DNA of 42,861 nucleotides from Clostridia bacterium (GTDB lineage Bacteria > Bacillota > Clostridia > Oscillospirales > QAMX01). The stretch spans positions 1 to 42,861 of the forward strand of contig JAFQKV010000114.1 in the NCBI GenBank assembly GCA_017414715.1. Direction: 5' to 3'. The position numbers and the translations under genes were made by a program. The first letter of the stretch is position 1. Every line of letters begins with the position of its first letter. This document shows positions 23,153 to 32,457 of the stretch, in pieces. The notes beneath the pieces were generated by a model. It was not told the DNA's origin and did not search any database. It was given only the letters and a program-made list of their open reading frames with translations.

Positions 23153-26100
23153 CTTTCATGTCCTCGCCCTGCAGAATTTTCAGACCGCCGTCAAAGCGGG
23201 CAAGGCCCTTATCATGGATGCAGCTGCGGCTGAAGAGACCGACATACTGCACATCATCTGCCGATGCGATGGTACCGCTGGATTTCACCGACCAGTGAAT
23301 ACCGTCACGGGAATAGAGGCCGCGGAAATGCTTTCCTCTCTTTTCGATCTTGAGGAAGCAGGGGAATACAGGCGCACCCATGGCCCAGTGCGTACCGGTT
23401 TCATCGCATCCGATGCCGCCGCCGAGATAGGAGTAGAAGCCGCGCATGCACATGGCACCCATATACATACCGCCGGCGTATCCGTCGGTCAGGGGATCCT
23501 CGATGCGGTTGCGGACAACGATACCGCAGGGAGCGTAGGGCGAGGTATGGTCCTTATGGCCGATGCAGGTGACGGCATCGAAATCGCCCTCAACCGGCAG
23601 CTTCCGGTAGATCATGCCGTAATGCTCCTTGCCCTGATCTCCGGCAGCAGCGATATACAGGCTGTCCGCACCCTCGTAGAAGTCGGAATCGATGTTTTTG
23701 AAGGTGATATAATCATCCCCCGGCACACCGCATACCTCGAGACGGATCTCCTTTGCATCGCCAACCGTTACCGTATGGGGCTTTCCCGGCACGAGGGTAA
23801 TGACGAATTCCAATCTCCTCTTCTCCTGCGGCGCAAGCGTGACCCGCTCCGAAGATATTTCATTGCCGTCAAGGAACAGTTTTGCGCACACCTCATGCGA
23901 TGTGCCTCTGTCGTTGTAGGCACAGGCAGAAACGGTAAAACGGCCGTCGGAATCAGGTGCCGCAACATAACGGTCAGCACGGACGTCGGAGAAGACCGTC
24001 CTGTCCGAAGGCTCGTACACGCCGAGGTCTGCCTCCGAGTCGGAATGTGGCAGGTGCTCCTGCCGTGTTCCGTAATCGCCGGGGCGGTCCGTCATGGTGA
24101 TGACGAGCTCACCGCCCGCACGGATGGTATCCTGCGTCAAATAGGTGTAGGGATAGTCTTCACCGTTCAGGGTCACGGAGCTTATGTAGATATTCTTCTC
24201 GCTTCGGTTCTCGCAACGGAGGGAGAAAGTGCTTCCGTCGGGGTTTTTCAGGCTCCAGCCGTCCACCCACGGGGAGAAGAGCACAAACTCACGTCTGCCG
24301 GGGCACATGGGATAAATGCCCAGCTCCGCAAAGATGTTGAAGGAGGACAGCGCACCGGCATCGTCCTCGCCGTAGATGCCGTCCTTCTCGTCGGTAAAGA
24401 GCGGATGCACATATCTCTGCAGTACCTCTGCCGTACGGGAGGGTTTCCCGGCGTAGATATACATAAAGGGCAGGTGGAGGCTGGTCTCGTTCTCAAAATT
24501 CTGGCGATCCAGTTCAAAGACCCGGTCGAGCTGATTGACAAAGGCCTCCCGGGAGCCGAAGAGATTGATAAGTCCCTGGGGATCATGGGGAACGAAGAAG
24601 GTGGCCTCCCAGGGTGAGGACTCGGTATAGCCGTGCTTGAAGCAGGCCATGGGGTCAAACTCCTCCACAAAGCTTCCGTCCTCACGGCGGCGGCGCAGCA
24701 GATTGTGCTTGGGGTCAAAAAGCTTACGGTAGTTCTGCGCCCGGCGCATGAAGAATTCGTAATCCTCCTGCTTACCCAGCGCCAGCGCAAGCTGGGCGGT
24801 ACACCAGTCGGCGTAGATATATTCCACCGTCTCGGTGACACAGAAATCCTCTTCAACGGAGGTATTGGCCGGCACATATCCAAGCTCATCATACTTCGGA
24901 TGGATTCCGTTGGCGTTTGAGGTATCCGTCGCTGCGCGGTATATGGCGCGGTAGGCCGTCTCCGCATCAAAGTCGCGGCAGTCCTTTACATAGGCATCGG
25001 CAATCACAGAGGTATAATTGTGGCCGACCATGGCGTTTTTCACGCCGCGTGCGGGAGCGGGACAGGTGGGCAGCCAGCCACAGTCCTTATAATACTCGAC
25101 AAGGGACTGGCAGATATCCGAGCTGCGGTCCGGCTCCAGCAGCACCTGCAGAGGGTTCGTGGTGCGGAAGGTGTCCCAGATGGCCCACATATCCGCATAG
25201 AAGCCGTGGCCATTGAAGCGCACCTTATCATGTCCGTCGCTTGCGATGCAGAAGCGTCCGTCCTCGGTATATTCCGTGGGCTGATTGAGGGCGCGGTACA
25301 GCGCAGAATAGAAGATGCGCAGACGGCGCTCATCCCGATCAGTCACCGTCAGGCGGGAGAGCACGTCTTCCCACGCATTGCGGCAGCGTTCCACACAGTC
25401 CTCAAAGGAGATATGTGCGACTTCTGAACCCAGACTGAGGGCAGCCTGCTCACAGCTGATGAAGGAAATGCCGACACGTACCTCAATGCACTCGCCGGAC
25501 TTGGTTCTGAAGTTCGCCATCGCAATGGCACGGCGGGTGGTGGCGCGGGTTCCCTCCACCTTCTTCACCTTACCGCGAACATCCACCGCAGAATAGGGGT
25601 TTAAGCCAAGACGCAGATTGGGCGAGGGCAGAATCTCCTCATCCGCAGGATCCTCATCATAGAAGTCCACGGAATCGAAGGGTCGGGAGAATTCCGCATA
25701 GAAATAACAGGGGGCGCTGAGATTGGAGATGGCGCTGGGGGGATAGAGACCCCAGCCGCGGATATGACGATCATCCACAAGCTCGATAAAGCCCTCACAG
25801 GTACGGTTATACAATCCGGAGGTATGTCCGATATCAATGATAACACGGGCAGAATCGCTTTCCGGGAAGGTATAGCGATGAATTCCGCAACGCTCTGTTG
25901 CCGTAAGCTCCGCCTTGATATCATAGTCAAGCAGATCGACGGAATAATAGCCCACTTTCGCCTCTTCCCTGTCATGGGAAAAAGCGGATGCATACTTATA
26001 TTCGCAGGTCTCCACGGGACCGCATGCAGGCAGAATGCCGATATAGCCACGTCCGCCGCGTCCGCCGACTCCCTCCAGATGGTTATGGGAGAAGGCGTGG

Positions 26101-26252
26101 ATCTTCGTATCACGCCAATCGTATCCGGCATTGGGCAGACTCTCCGTATCCGGCGAGAGCTTGCACATGCCATGGGGCATCTGCGGTCCGACGATAGCCT
26201 TTCCCGAGCCGGTCGTGCCGATAAAGGGATCCACATAATCCGTAAGTCTCAT
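23133..26252 (-). CDS. GH92 family alpha-mannosidase-like glycoside hydrolase
   Basis: A 1039-residue protein; residues about 4-725 match GH92. Motifs in order: YVDPFIGTTGSG (6-17), HNHLEGVGG (56-64), GHGFYADMWAIWDTFRT (348-364), YTESSPWEATFFVPHD (542-557), NETSLHLPFMY (589-599), and GEDDAGALSS (628-637), which corresponds to GNDDxGQMS of typical members. GH92 enzymes are calcium-dependent exo-alpha-mannosidases. Residues about 755-840 look like a CARDB-type beta domain and about 848-1027 like a concanavalin-like jelly roll, an extension beyond the usual 750-residue length. No signal peptide is visible, so it likely acts in the cytoplasm. ATG 26252 has GGAGGT 9 nt upstream; a longer TTG-type start adds an unlikely Phe-rich leader. 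Confidence 0.93.
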   Translation of the reverse strand: MRLTDYVDPFIGTTGSGKAIVGPQMPHGMCKLSPDTESLPNAGYDWRDTKIHAFSHNHLEGVGGRGGRGYIGILPACGPVETCEYKYASAFSHDREEAKVGYYSVDLLDYDIKAELTATERCGIHRYTFPESDSARVIIDIGHTSGLYNRTCEGFIELVDDRHIRGWGLYPPSAISNLSAPCYFYAEFSRPFDSVDFYDEDPADEEILPSPNLRLGLNPYSAVDVRGKVKKVEGTRATTRRAIAMANFRTKSGECIEVRVGISFISCEQAALSLGSEVAHISFEDCVERCRNAWEDVLSRLTVTDRDERRLRIFYSALYRALNQPTEYTEDGRFCIASDGHDKVRFNGHGFYADMWAIWDTFRTTNPLQVLLEPDRSSDICQSLVEYYKDCGWLPTCPAPARGVKNAMVGHNYTSVIADAYVKDCRDFDAETAYRAIYRAATDTSNANGIHPKYDELGYVPANTSVEEDFCVTETVEYIYADWCTAQLALALGKQEDYEFFMRRAQNYRKLFDPKHNLLRRRREDGSFVEEFDPMACFKHGYTESSPWEATFFVPHDPQGLINLFGSREAFVNQLDRVFELDRQNFENETSLHLPFMYIYAGKPSRTAEVLQRYVHPLFTDEKDGIYGEDDAGALSSFNIFAELGIYPMCPGRREFVLFSPWVDGWSLKNPDGSTFSLRCENRSEKNIYISSVTLNGEDYPYTYLTQDTIRAGGELVITMTDRPGDYGTRQEHLPHSDSEADLGVYEPSDRTVFSDVRADRYVAAPDSDGRFTVSACAYNDRGTSHEVCAKLFLDGNEISSERVTLAPQEKRRLEFVITLVPGKPHTVTVGDAKEIRLEVCGVPGDDYITFKNIDSDFYEGADSLYIAAAGDQGKEHYGMIYRKLPVEGDFDAVTCIGHKDHTSPYAPCGIVVRNRIEDPLTDGYAGGMYMGAMCMRGFYSYLGGGIGCDETGTHWAMGAPVFPCFLKIEKRGKHFRGLYSRDGIHWSVKSSGTIASADDVQYVGLFSRSCIHDKGLARFDGGLKILQGEDMKDEDTAR

Positions 26253-26293
26253 GTGTATGTAACCTCCTTCGTATGTATCAAAAAAAAAATAAA

Positions 26294-27826
26294 TCACATC
26301 ATTGGCGAGAAGAGAGAAAGGAAGACCTGCAGCAGGCGCTTATACCAGGGCTGTGCCGCAAGACGTTCCGCTGTGATCTCCCGACACATTTTCAGGGTTT
26401 CCGTAAAGTCGGACCTGACATCCGAAATAACGTCACCGCCGTAAAGAAGCGTGCCGCACTCAAAATGGAGATAAAAGCTGCGGAAATCCATATTGACGGT
26501 ACCCACCACCGCGTATTTATCGTCCACGACAAAGCTCTTGGCGTGCAGGAACCCCGGACTGTATTCAAAGATGCGCACACCGGCCTCGATCAAAGGCGAA
26601 TAATTTGCCCGTGTAACGGAAAATACAAACCGCTTATCCGGAATACCCGGTGTGATAATACGGACATCCACGCCGCTTTTTGCGCTGTTGACAAGCATTG
26701 TTCGCATCTCATTATCCAGCACAAGATAGGGGGTCATGATATACAGATATCGTCTGGCCCGGGCAACGAGGTTCATATACGCCGTCTCACCCACATGCTC
26801 CCGGTCGAGGGGCGAATCAGCGTAGGGCTGCACAAAGCTGTCCGTCACCGTATGAATGACCGATGGACGAAAATCCTCAAAGGGCTCGATCTTTCCCGAA
26901 AGATAGCTCCACATGGTCAGGAACATGACCGTCAGGCTCCAGACACCGTCACCGGAGAGAGCGATGCCGATATCCTTCCAGTGTCCAAAGCGGCGCTTGC
27001 AGTTGATATATTCATCCGCAATATTAACGCCGCCGGTAAAGCCGATATTTCCGTCCACCACACAGATCTTGCGGTGGTCACGGTTGTTGAGACCCGAATT
27101 GAGCACAGGCATAACTGGATTGAATACACAGCACTTGATGCCGTATCGGGCAAGCTCACGCTGATAATTGGACGGCAGGGTGATCAGACAACCAAAATCG
27201 TCATAAATCAGGCGAACATCAACACCTGCCTCTGCCTTTTCCTTCAGAATCTCAAGAACCGTATTCCACATCTCCCCTTCGGCAACGATAAAATACTCAA
27301 GAAAGATAAACGAACGGGCTTTTCGCAGAGCGGAGGTAAGTGCGGCGAAATATTCCTCACCTGAGGGAAAGTATCTCGTCTCCGTATTGCGGAACAGGGG
27401 ATATCCCGCATAGTTTTCAAGATATCGGGACATGGCTGCCCCATCGGTGTCATTAGATTCGAGGTACGGAAGCACCGCATTTTTACGGAAATAATTGCGG
27501 ACGGAACGGGCGGTTAGATCCTCCATCTTCTTACTAGCAGCCCGACCGAGCTTGCGGTTCCCGAAGATCGCGTAACACAGAAGACCGAAAACAGGTAAAA
27601 GAAGTATGACGACGATCCAGGCGAGCTTATAGGCCGGGTTACTCTTATCACGCAGGATATAGAAGACTGCGACCAGTGCAAGTAAATGGGAAAAACCGGA
27701 ATACCATAAGTATCGGTCTGAAAAACGCAGAACGACCAATACCAGCGCAAGGATCTGCACAATGAGCAGCAGTGCTATGATGAGTGATCGGGACAGCACA
27801 GGCTTCAGATGTTCTTTCAACGACAA
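26294..27826 (-). CDS. Cardiolipin synthase (phospholipase D superfamily)
   Basis: A 510-residue membrane enzyme. Two N-terminal helices (PLDc_N region, residues 10-90) precede two HKD motifs: HRKICVVDGNIGFTGG and HAKSFVVDDKYAVVGTVNMD, each H-x-K-x4-D followed by a Gly/Asn site. The family joins two phosphatidylglycerols into cardiolipin plus glycerol. Length is typical for Firmicute Cls proteins (480-510). The start is a TTG: 27826, or a second TTG at 27820; AAGGTGG lies 4 nt from the first and 10 nt from the second. A consensus promoter sits just upstream. The next gene (GH92) follows 41 nt after the stop without a terminator. Confidence 0.93.
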   Translation of the reverse strand: MSLKEHLKPVLSRSLIIALLLIVQILALVLVVLRFSDRYLWYSGFSHLLALVAVFYILRDKSNPAYKLAWIVVILLLPVFGLLCYAIFGNRKLGRAASKKMEDLTARSVRNYFRKNAVLPYLESNDTDGAAMSRYLENYAGYPLFRNTETRYFPSGEEYFAALTSALRKARSFIFLEYFIVAEGEMWNTVLEILKEKAEAGVDVRLIYDDFGCLITLPSNYQRELARYGIKCCVFNPVMPVLNSGLNNRDHRKICVVDGNIGFTGGVNIADEYINCKRRFGHWKDIGIALSGDGVWSLTVMFLTMWSYLSGKIEPFEDFRPSVIHTVTDSFVQPYADSPLDREHVGETAYMNLVARARRYLYIMTPYLVLDNEMRTMLVNSAKSGVDVRIITPGIPDKRFVFSVTRANYSPLIEAGVRIFEYSPGFLHAKSFVVDDKYAVVGTVNMDFRSFYLHFECGTLLYGGDVISDVRSDFTETLKMCREITAERLAAQPWYKRLLQVFLSLFSPMM

Positions 27827-27844
27827 TTCACCACCTTAACCCAT

Positions 27845-27873
27845 ATTATAACAAATTGCGCCGCCTCATTCAA
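27845..27873 (-). promoter_or_regulatory. Promoter of the cardiolipin synthase gene
   Basis: Minus strand TTGAAT (27873-27868), 17 bp, TATAAT (27850-27845). The predicted transcription start is only about 12-15 nt before the TTG start codon. Confidence 0.8.
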
Positions 27874-27888
27874 TCACCTGCAGGACAA

Positions 27889-29082
27889 TTATTCCTCCCG
27901 CAGTGTTTCAGCCGGAATGAGACGGGAAGCCTTCAAGGCCGGTAAAGTCCCGAAGATCAGTCCGAGGATAACTACAAAACCAACCACCGCGAGAATCAGT
28001 CCCGCATTCGGCATAAAGGAGATCCCGAGAATGTGTGCCACCGGCCATGACAGCAGAAGACCCACACCGGCACCGATCAGTCCGCCAAAGAGAGTTATGA
28101 GCATCGCCTCTGCAAGAAAACCGGCACAGATCTGCGCAGGACTTGCCCCCACGGCCAGGCAAAGACCAATCTCGCGCCGCCGTTCGCTTACGGAGGATAG
28201 CATGGCATTCATGACCCCGATACCGGATACCACCAGAGAGATGGATGCTGCGGCAAGCAAAAGCAGGCGCAAAAGCTGCATAACGACACCTACATCCCCC
28301 ATATAGCCGTCAAGATCCTGCACCGTATATCCAACAGAATCGTCATATTTGGCATTCAATACACGGCAGATATGCTCAGTAACAAAGGCAGAGTCCTCCT
28401 CCGACGTACGGACTGCAAGCTGAGCTACCTTCTTCTCCCCCGTCAGACGCGTAAGCGCCTTACCCGGAATATAAACAAAAAGTGGCGATGCACCGCCGGT
28501 CAGTCCCGCAAGGACCGACATTCCTCCCTCGGTCACCGCAGCAACCTCAAACTCTTCCGACGTGCTTCCGCACCCCACCGTGAGATAACACCCAACGGCG
28601 TTCTCGCGTCCGAAGAAACGATATGCCGTATCGCGGTCAATAACACAACGGGCCCTTCCCTCCTGCACATCCGCAGGAGAAAGTAAGCTTCCATAAAGCA
28701 GCGAAAAATCAATAAAATCCTCCATTCCGTGCCCGACACCCCAGATGACGGCATCATCACTGTGCCGATCGGATCTCGCGACCCCGTAACGGGTGGTAAA
28801 GGCAATGGCATGCTCAACGCCGTGAACAGCCGTAAGGATATATTCCGCATCCTCCGCATATAAAGGAGAAGCCTGTCCGATTCCGTTATTGGGAACAATG
28901 AGAAAGCCGGAAAATCCAAAGCCTTCCAGCATTTCTGTCACAGCCTGCTCTCCGCCGGAACCAACGCAGTACAGCAGCAGCAATGCCGCTATGCCTACTG
29001 CCACCGAGAGAATGCAAAGCATAACACGGCTTCGTCCCCGCACAACATTTTTCACAGAAAGCCGAAAAATCGCACCGTTCAT
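27889..29082 (-). CDS. MacB/FtsX-type ABC transporter permease
   Basis: A 397-residue membrane protein. One N-terminal helix (about 20-42), a large extracellular MacB-type domain (about 45-260) and three C-terminal helices (about 265-390) give the FtsX/MacB topology. SVSERRREIGLCLAVGASPAQICAGFLAEA is the conserved cytoplasmic loop, here split across RRREIGLCLAVGA and following helix. Such permeases work with an adaptor and an ATPase to export peptides or lipids mechanically. It overlaps the adaptor gene by 4 nt (ATGA). No ATPase gene is found on either side within the window, which is unusual for a YknXYZ-like operon. Confidence 0.88.
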   Translation of the reverse strand: MNGAIFRLSVKNVVRGRSRVMLCILSVAVGIAALLLLYCVGSGGEQAVTEMLEGFGFSGFLIVPNNGIGQASPLYAEDAEYILTAVHGVEHAIAFTTRYGVARSDRHSDDAVIWGVGHGMEDFIDFSLLYGSLLSPADVQEGRARCVIDRDTAYRFFGRENAVGCYLTVGCGSTSEEFEVAAVTEGGMSVLAGLTGGASPLFVYIPGKALTRLTGEKKVAQLAVRTSEEDSAFVTEHICRVLNAKYDDSVGYTVQDLDGYMGDVGVVMQLLRLLLLAAASISLVVSGIGVMNAMLSSVSERRREIGLCLAVGASPAQICAGFLAEAMLITLFGGLIGAGVGLLLSWPVAHILGISFMPNAGLILAVVGFVVILGLIFGTLPALKASRLIPAETLREE

Positions 29083-30101
29083 TGATCACTCTCCACCACT
29101 GCATTGATGCGCTGTCCAACTTCCCAGCCGGCATCCGCGTCCATCAGATAATAGAATCGTTTTCCGTCCATGGCACGGATATGGACAGAGTCTCCTGCAT
29201 CGGCAACATACTCCACATACGTCTTCTCCACCGTGTCGCCAAGGGTCGTATAGAGAAACCAGCCCTTCTGATCACGTCCAAGTGCTTCAAAGGAAACCGT
29301 TTGGGCATCTTCTTCCACTTCACAAACGATACGGGCCGTACAGCTCATGCCGGGCAGCGCAGAAGTTTCTCCATTTAGCAGGATCTTTACCTCACCGACA
29401 GGATCACTGCCTGTGATGGAGGAAAGCATGCCGTTGATCCTTTTCGGAAGCTCCGTCACGACACCGGTAAACTTTTCATCCGCTCCCCGCACCGTAATCC
29501 GTGCGGTCTGGCCGATCTGGATTCGATACAGTTCGTCCTCCGGAACTTCCGCAAGAATATATTTATCCCCGTCACCGCTTACCTCCGCACAGGACAAAAA
29601 CGGCAGTACCACCTCGCCCTCCGCAACGTTGAGTTCCGTTACCGTTCCGTCCGCAGGAGCATAGACGCAAAAACTATCACCGTCGGCAAACACCTCCTGC
29701 ACCTGCGCAGGATCGGCGACAACGAGTCGGCTGTCACGGTATGCACCGGAAAGTATATCTGCCAGCAGATCCGGATCTGTCAGAAGTCGCCGCAGATAAT
29801 CCGCCGAGGAGGTGATATCTTCACCGGAGGGATAGGCACAGGTAAAGAGAATATCACCGGCAGAGACACGATCTCCTTCGGTGACCGCCACGGATGTCAC
29901 AAGGGCCGCCGTCGGCACAGAAACCGACGTTGTACTTCCGGCATACACCCGTCCCGTGCAGGACAGCGTGCTCTCGATTCGCTCAATATTGACAGCCGCC
30001 ACCAATGCCGTCGTACGGGCTTCATCACGCGTACAGAGCACGGCACCCGCCGCACACAGAACGGTGATGAGCAGCGTGACCGTCAGGATACACCTTCTCA
30101 T
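29079..30101 (-). CDS. Membrane-fusion (MacA/YknX-like) adaptor protein
   Basis: A 340-residue protein with an N-terminal signal anchor (residues about 4-26) and an extracellular adaptor region. The lipoyl-like halves are visible: SVPTAALVTSVAVTEGDRVSAG (about 60-82) and YAPADGTVTELNVAEGEVV (about 140-160), followed by a beta-barrel domain (ILAEVPEDELYRIQIGQTA). It resembles HlyD/MacA and B. subtilis YknX and should link to the permease. The start is ATG at 30101 with AGGAGG 6 nt upstream; the ATG at 30119 lacks this. It overlaps the permease gene by 4 nt. Its usual partner ATPase is missing here. Confidence 0.87.
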   Translation of the reverse strand: MRRCILTVTLLITVLCAAGAVLCTRDEARTTALVAAVNIERIESTLSCTGRVYAGSTTSVSVPTAALVTSVAVTEGDRVSAGDILFTCAYPSGEDITSSADYLRRLLTDPDLLADILSGAYRDSRLVVADPAQVQEVFADGDSFCVYAPADGTVTELNVAEGEVVLPFLSCAEVSGDGDKYILAEVPEDELYRIQIGQTARITVRGADEKFTGVVTELPKRINGMLSSITGSDPVGEVKILLNGETSALPGMSCTARIVCEVEEDAQTVSFEALGRDQKGWFLYTTLGDTVEKTYVEYVADAGDSVHIRAMDGKRFYYLMDADAGWEVGQRINAVVESDQ

Positions 30102-30171
30102 ATCTTTCCTCCTGTACATAACAATCGCCCATAGTTTGCGATGTTTTTAAGGAAAAATGAGAGGAAAAAAT

Positions 30172-30196
30172 ATACCGGCAGAAAATCTGCCGGTAT
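30172..30196. terminator. Terminator after the unknown membrane protein gene
   Basis: A perfect 11-bp stem (30172-30182 with 30186-30196), loop AAA. On the minus strand it is followed by ATTTTTTCC. It lies 17 nt downstream of the 30214 stop. Confidence 0.82.
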
Positions 30197-30213
30197 GAAA
30201 AAAATATGAATTG

Positions 30214-31041
30214 TTATTTTTCCGTCTCCGTATTGTCCACATGCTCACGCAGCAGACAGAGCAGTACATATACGGCAAAAATTGCTCCGCCAAAATACAT
30301 AAACCCGGGCACAAGAAGGGCTACCTTATCAAAGAAGACGGCCTTTGCAGAGATTTCGCTGATGCCAAGCACAAGCTTTGACACACCGCACAGGGTACAC
30401 AAAAAGAGGCAGACCGCTGTCGCAAAATAGGTGCGGCGCAGAATCTTTCGGTTATAGAGCATTCCCGCCTGGAAGAAAAACATAAGCACCATGAAGACCA
30501 GTGCAGAGATCTCAAAAATATAGGCGGACATCACGGGATTCTGCGTCTCGGCACGGAAACTGAGAATGAGCTGATAACAGGCCCAGAAGGTGGGAATCAG
30601 GGCAACAAAGGAAAGATCCTGCGGAAAAATCGCCTTTGCAAGCAGGAAGGAAAGCAGTATCATGCCTGCGCAGGCAAAAAAGAGAAGAAAACCTGAAATC
30701 AACGTCGGCGCGGAGAAACTGCCGATGCAGCCAAGAATCATAAAAAGCGCCGTTGCCGCAAAAAGACACATGGAGATAAAGTACACAAGGGAGATCGCAC
30801 GGCTGGGATGCGTAAATGCGCGGGGGGAGTTTCTGCGCTCGGACGTATGCAGTCCAAAAGACAGTACCGCCGCCGCCGCAACAAACACCAACGTACAGAC
30901 GATCAGGATCAAACGATTGACATCGCCCGCGATGGCAAGTCCGGATGCATCATAGCCTTCCCGCACCTCAAAGATGCGAACAATCCCCATTGCCGCGCCA
31001 AGCACCGCAGAGATGACAGCCATTATTCGATAAATGAACAT
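30214..31041 (-). CDS. Hypothetical polytopic membrane protein
   Basis: A 275-residue protein I cannot assign to a family. Hydrophobicity gives about seven or eight transmembrane helices (starting at about 5-25, 42-62, 82-110, 115-135), with a charged loop HTSERRNSPRAF between the early helices and an acidic C-terminal tail (NTETEK) that is probably cytosolic. No catalytic motif is visible. The SD before its ATG (AGGAC) is weak. It lies between radA and the adaptor gene, with its own terminator, so it may be independent or the last gene of the radA transcript (40 nt gap). Confidence 0.7.
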   Translation of the reverse strand: MFIYRIMAVISAVLGAAMGIVRIFEVREGYDASGLAIAGDVNRLILIVCTLVFVAAAAVLSFGLHTSERRNSPRAFTHPSRAISLVYFISMCLFAATALFMILGCIGSFSAPTLISGFLLFFACAGMILLSFLLAKAIFPQDLSFVALIPTFWACYQLILSFRAETQNPVMSAYIFEISALVFMVLMFFFQAGMLYNRKILRRTYFATAVCLFLCTLCGVSKLVLGISEISAKAVFFDKVALLVPGFMYFGGAIFAVYVLLCLLREHVDNTETEK

Positions 31042-31081
31042 AGTTTATTACGTCCTGTATGTGAGATATAACATGATTATA

Positions 31082-32443
31082 TCACTTTCCGATGCAATAT
31101 TCAATGCACTCGGTGATATTCTTCAGTTTGATCAGTTCAATCCCATCGGGAATATGCAGATGCGAGGTCTGCTGATCCGGCATCACGCAGCGGCGGAAGC
31201 CCAGTCGCGCGATCTCAGAGATGCGCTGGGACAGCGAGGAGACGGCACGCAGTTCACCGGTCAGACCCAGCTCCCCGAATACGGCAATATCCCCCGGGAT
31301 TGCTCTGTCGCGGAAGGACGATGCAACCGCAAGGGCAACAGCGAGGTCGGAGGCAGGCTCATCGATTCGGAAACCGCCGACAACATTGACATAGGCATCG
31401 CAGGCACCTACAGGAAGTCCCGCGCGCTTTTCAAGCACGGCAAGCAGCAGATACAGTCGGGAGTAATCGAGCCCTGCGGCAGTCCGACGTGCGTTTCCAA
31501 AGGCTGTGGGAGCCACCAGCGCCTGAACCTCGGACAAAATCGGCCGTGATCCCTCGGCAATGCAGGTCACACAGGTGCCCGGCACCTGTGCCGGACGGCC
31601 GGAAAGCAGGGAAGCTGACGGATTCTCCACCTCGGAAAGGCCGGAGGAAAGCATTTCAAATACGCCCACCTCATCGGTGGAGCCGAATCGGTTTTTTGCA
31701 GAGCGGAGAATGCGGTAAGCTACGAATTTCTCACCCTCAAGAGACAGCACACAGTCAACCATATGCTCAAGGATCTTGGGACCGGCGATGGTCCCCTCTT
31801 TGTTAACATGACCGACGATGAAAACCGTTCGTCCTTCGCCCTTTGCGATCTGCATGAGCTGCATGGTACACTCCCGGATCTGCGTGACGCTGCCGGGAGC
31901 AGAATTGATTTCGGGGCAATACACCGTCTGTACGGAGTCCACGATGATGAAGTCCGGCTCTTCCTTTGCGATGACCGCACGGATGCGGTCTATGGATGTC
32001 TCGGCACAGAGCTTCAGTCGTTCGCCCTTCACGCCCAGGCGATCCGCACGCAGGCGGATCTGCCGAACAGACTCCTCACCGGATATATAAAGGATGCGAT
32101 TTACGCCCTGCATACGGTCGCAGATCTGCAGAAGGAGTGTGGACTTTCCAATGCCCGGCTCACCGCCCACAAGCACAACGGATCCGCAGACTGCACCGCC
32201 GCCAAGAACACGGTCCAGCTCGGAAAAGCCGGTACGGATGCGCGCTTCATCCGCTGTGCTGATCTCCTGCAGGGAAACCGCCTTCGCAGGTTCCGCGGGC
32301 GCGGAACTGCTTCTGCGGGCGGATTCTGCGGGAACAGAGATCTCCTCCATCGTATTCCACGCACCGCATCCGGGGCATTTTCCGTACCATTTGGCAGAGG
32401 AATAGCCGCAATCGCCGCAAACAAACTGGGTTTTAGACTTCAA
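31082..32443 (-). CDS. radA: DNA repair protein RadA
   Basis: A 453-residue RecA-like ATPase. The N-terminal C4 zinc finger (CGDCGYSSAKWYGKCPGCG) is followed by Walker A GEPGIGKST (about residues 94-102), the Walker B region (FIIVDSVQTV), the RadA signature KNRFGSTDEVGVFEM and a C-terminal Lon-protease-like domain (VNVVGGFRIDEPASDLAVALA split over helix and strand). RadA drives branch migration in homologous recombination. I prefer the TTG start at 32443 because AGGAG lies 8 nt upstream; a GTG at 32452 directly abuts the SD. It is last in the ytfJ-dacF-cwlD run. Confidence 0.96.
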   Translation of the reverse strand: MKSKTQFVCGDCGYSSAKWYGKCPGCGAWNTMEEISVPAESARRSSSAPAEPAKAVSLQEISTADEARIRTGFSELDRVLGGGAVCGSVVLVGGEPGIGKSTLLLQICDRMQGVNRILYISGEESVRQIRLRADRLGVKGERLKLCAETSIDRIRAVIAKEEPDFIIVDSVQTVYCPEINSAPGSVTQIRECTMQLMQIAKGEGRTVFIVGHVNKEGTIAGPKILEHMVDCVLSLEGEKFVAYRILRSAKNRFGSTDEVGVFEMLSSGLSEVENPSASLLSGRPAQVPGTCVTCIAEGSRPILSEVQALVAPTAFGNARRTAAGLDYSRLYLLLAVLEKRAGLPVGACDAYVNVVGGFRIDEPASDLAVALAVASSFRDRAIPGDIAVFGELGLTGELRAVSSLSQRISEIARLGFRRCVMPDQQTSHLHIPDGIELIKLKNITECIEYCIGK

Positions 32444-32457
32444 TTTGATCACTCCTG

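Noticed and set aside
22007-24617. Long plus-strand frames (408 and 541 codons) opposite DUF4838 and GH92
   Set aside because: The opposite strand has clear family motifs and SD-linked starts; these frames are low-complexity shadows.
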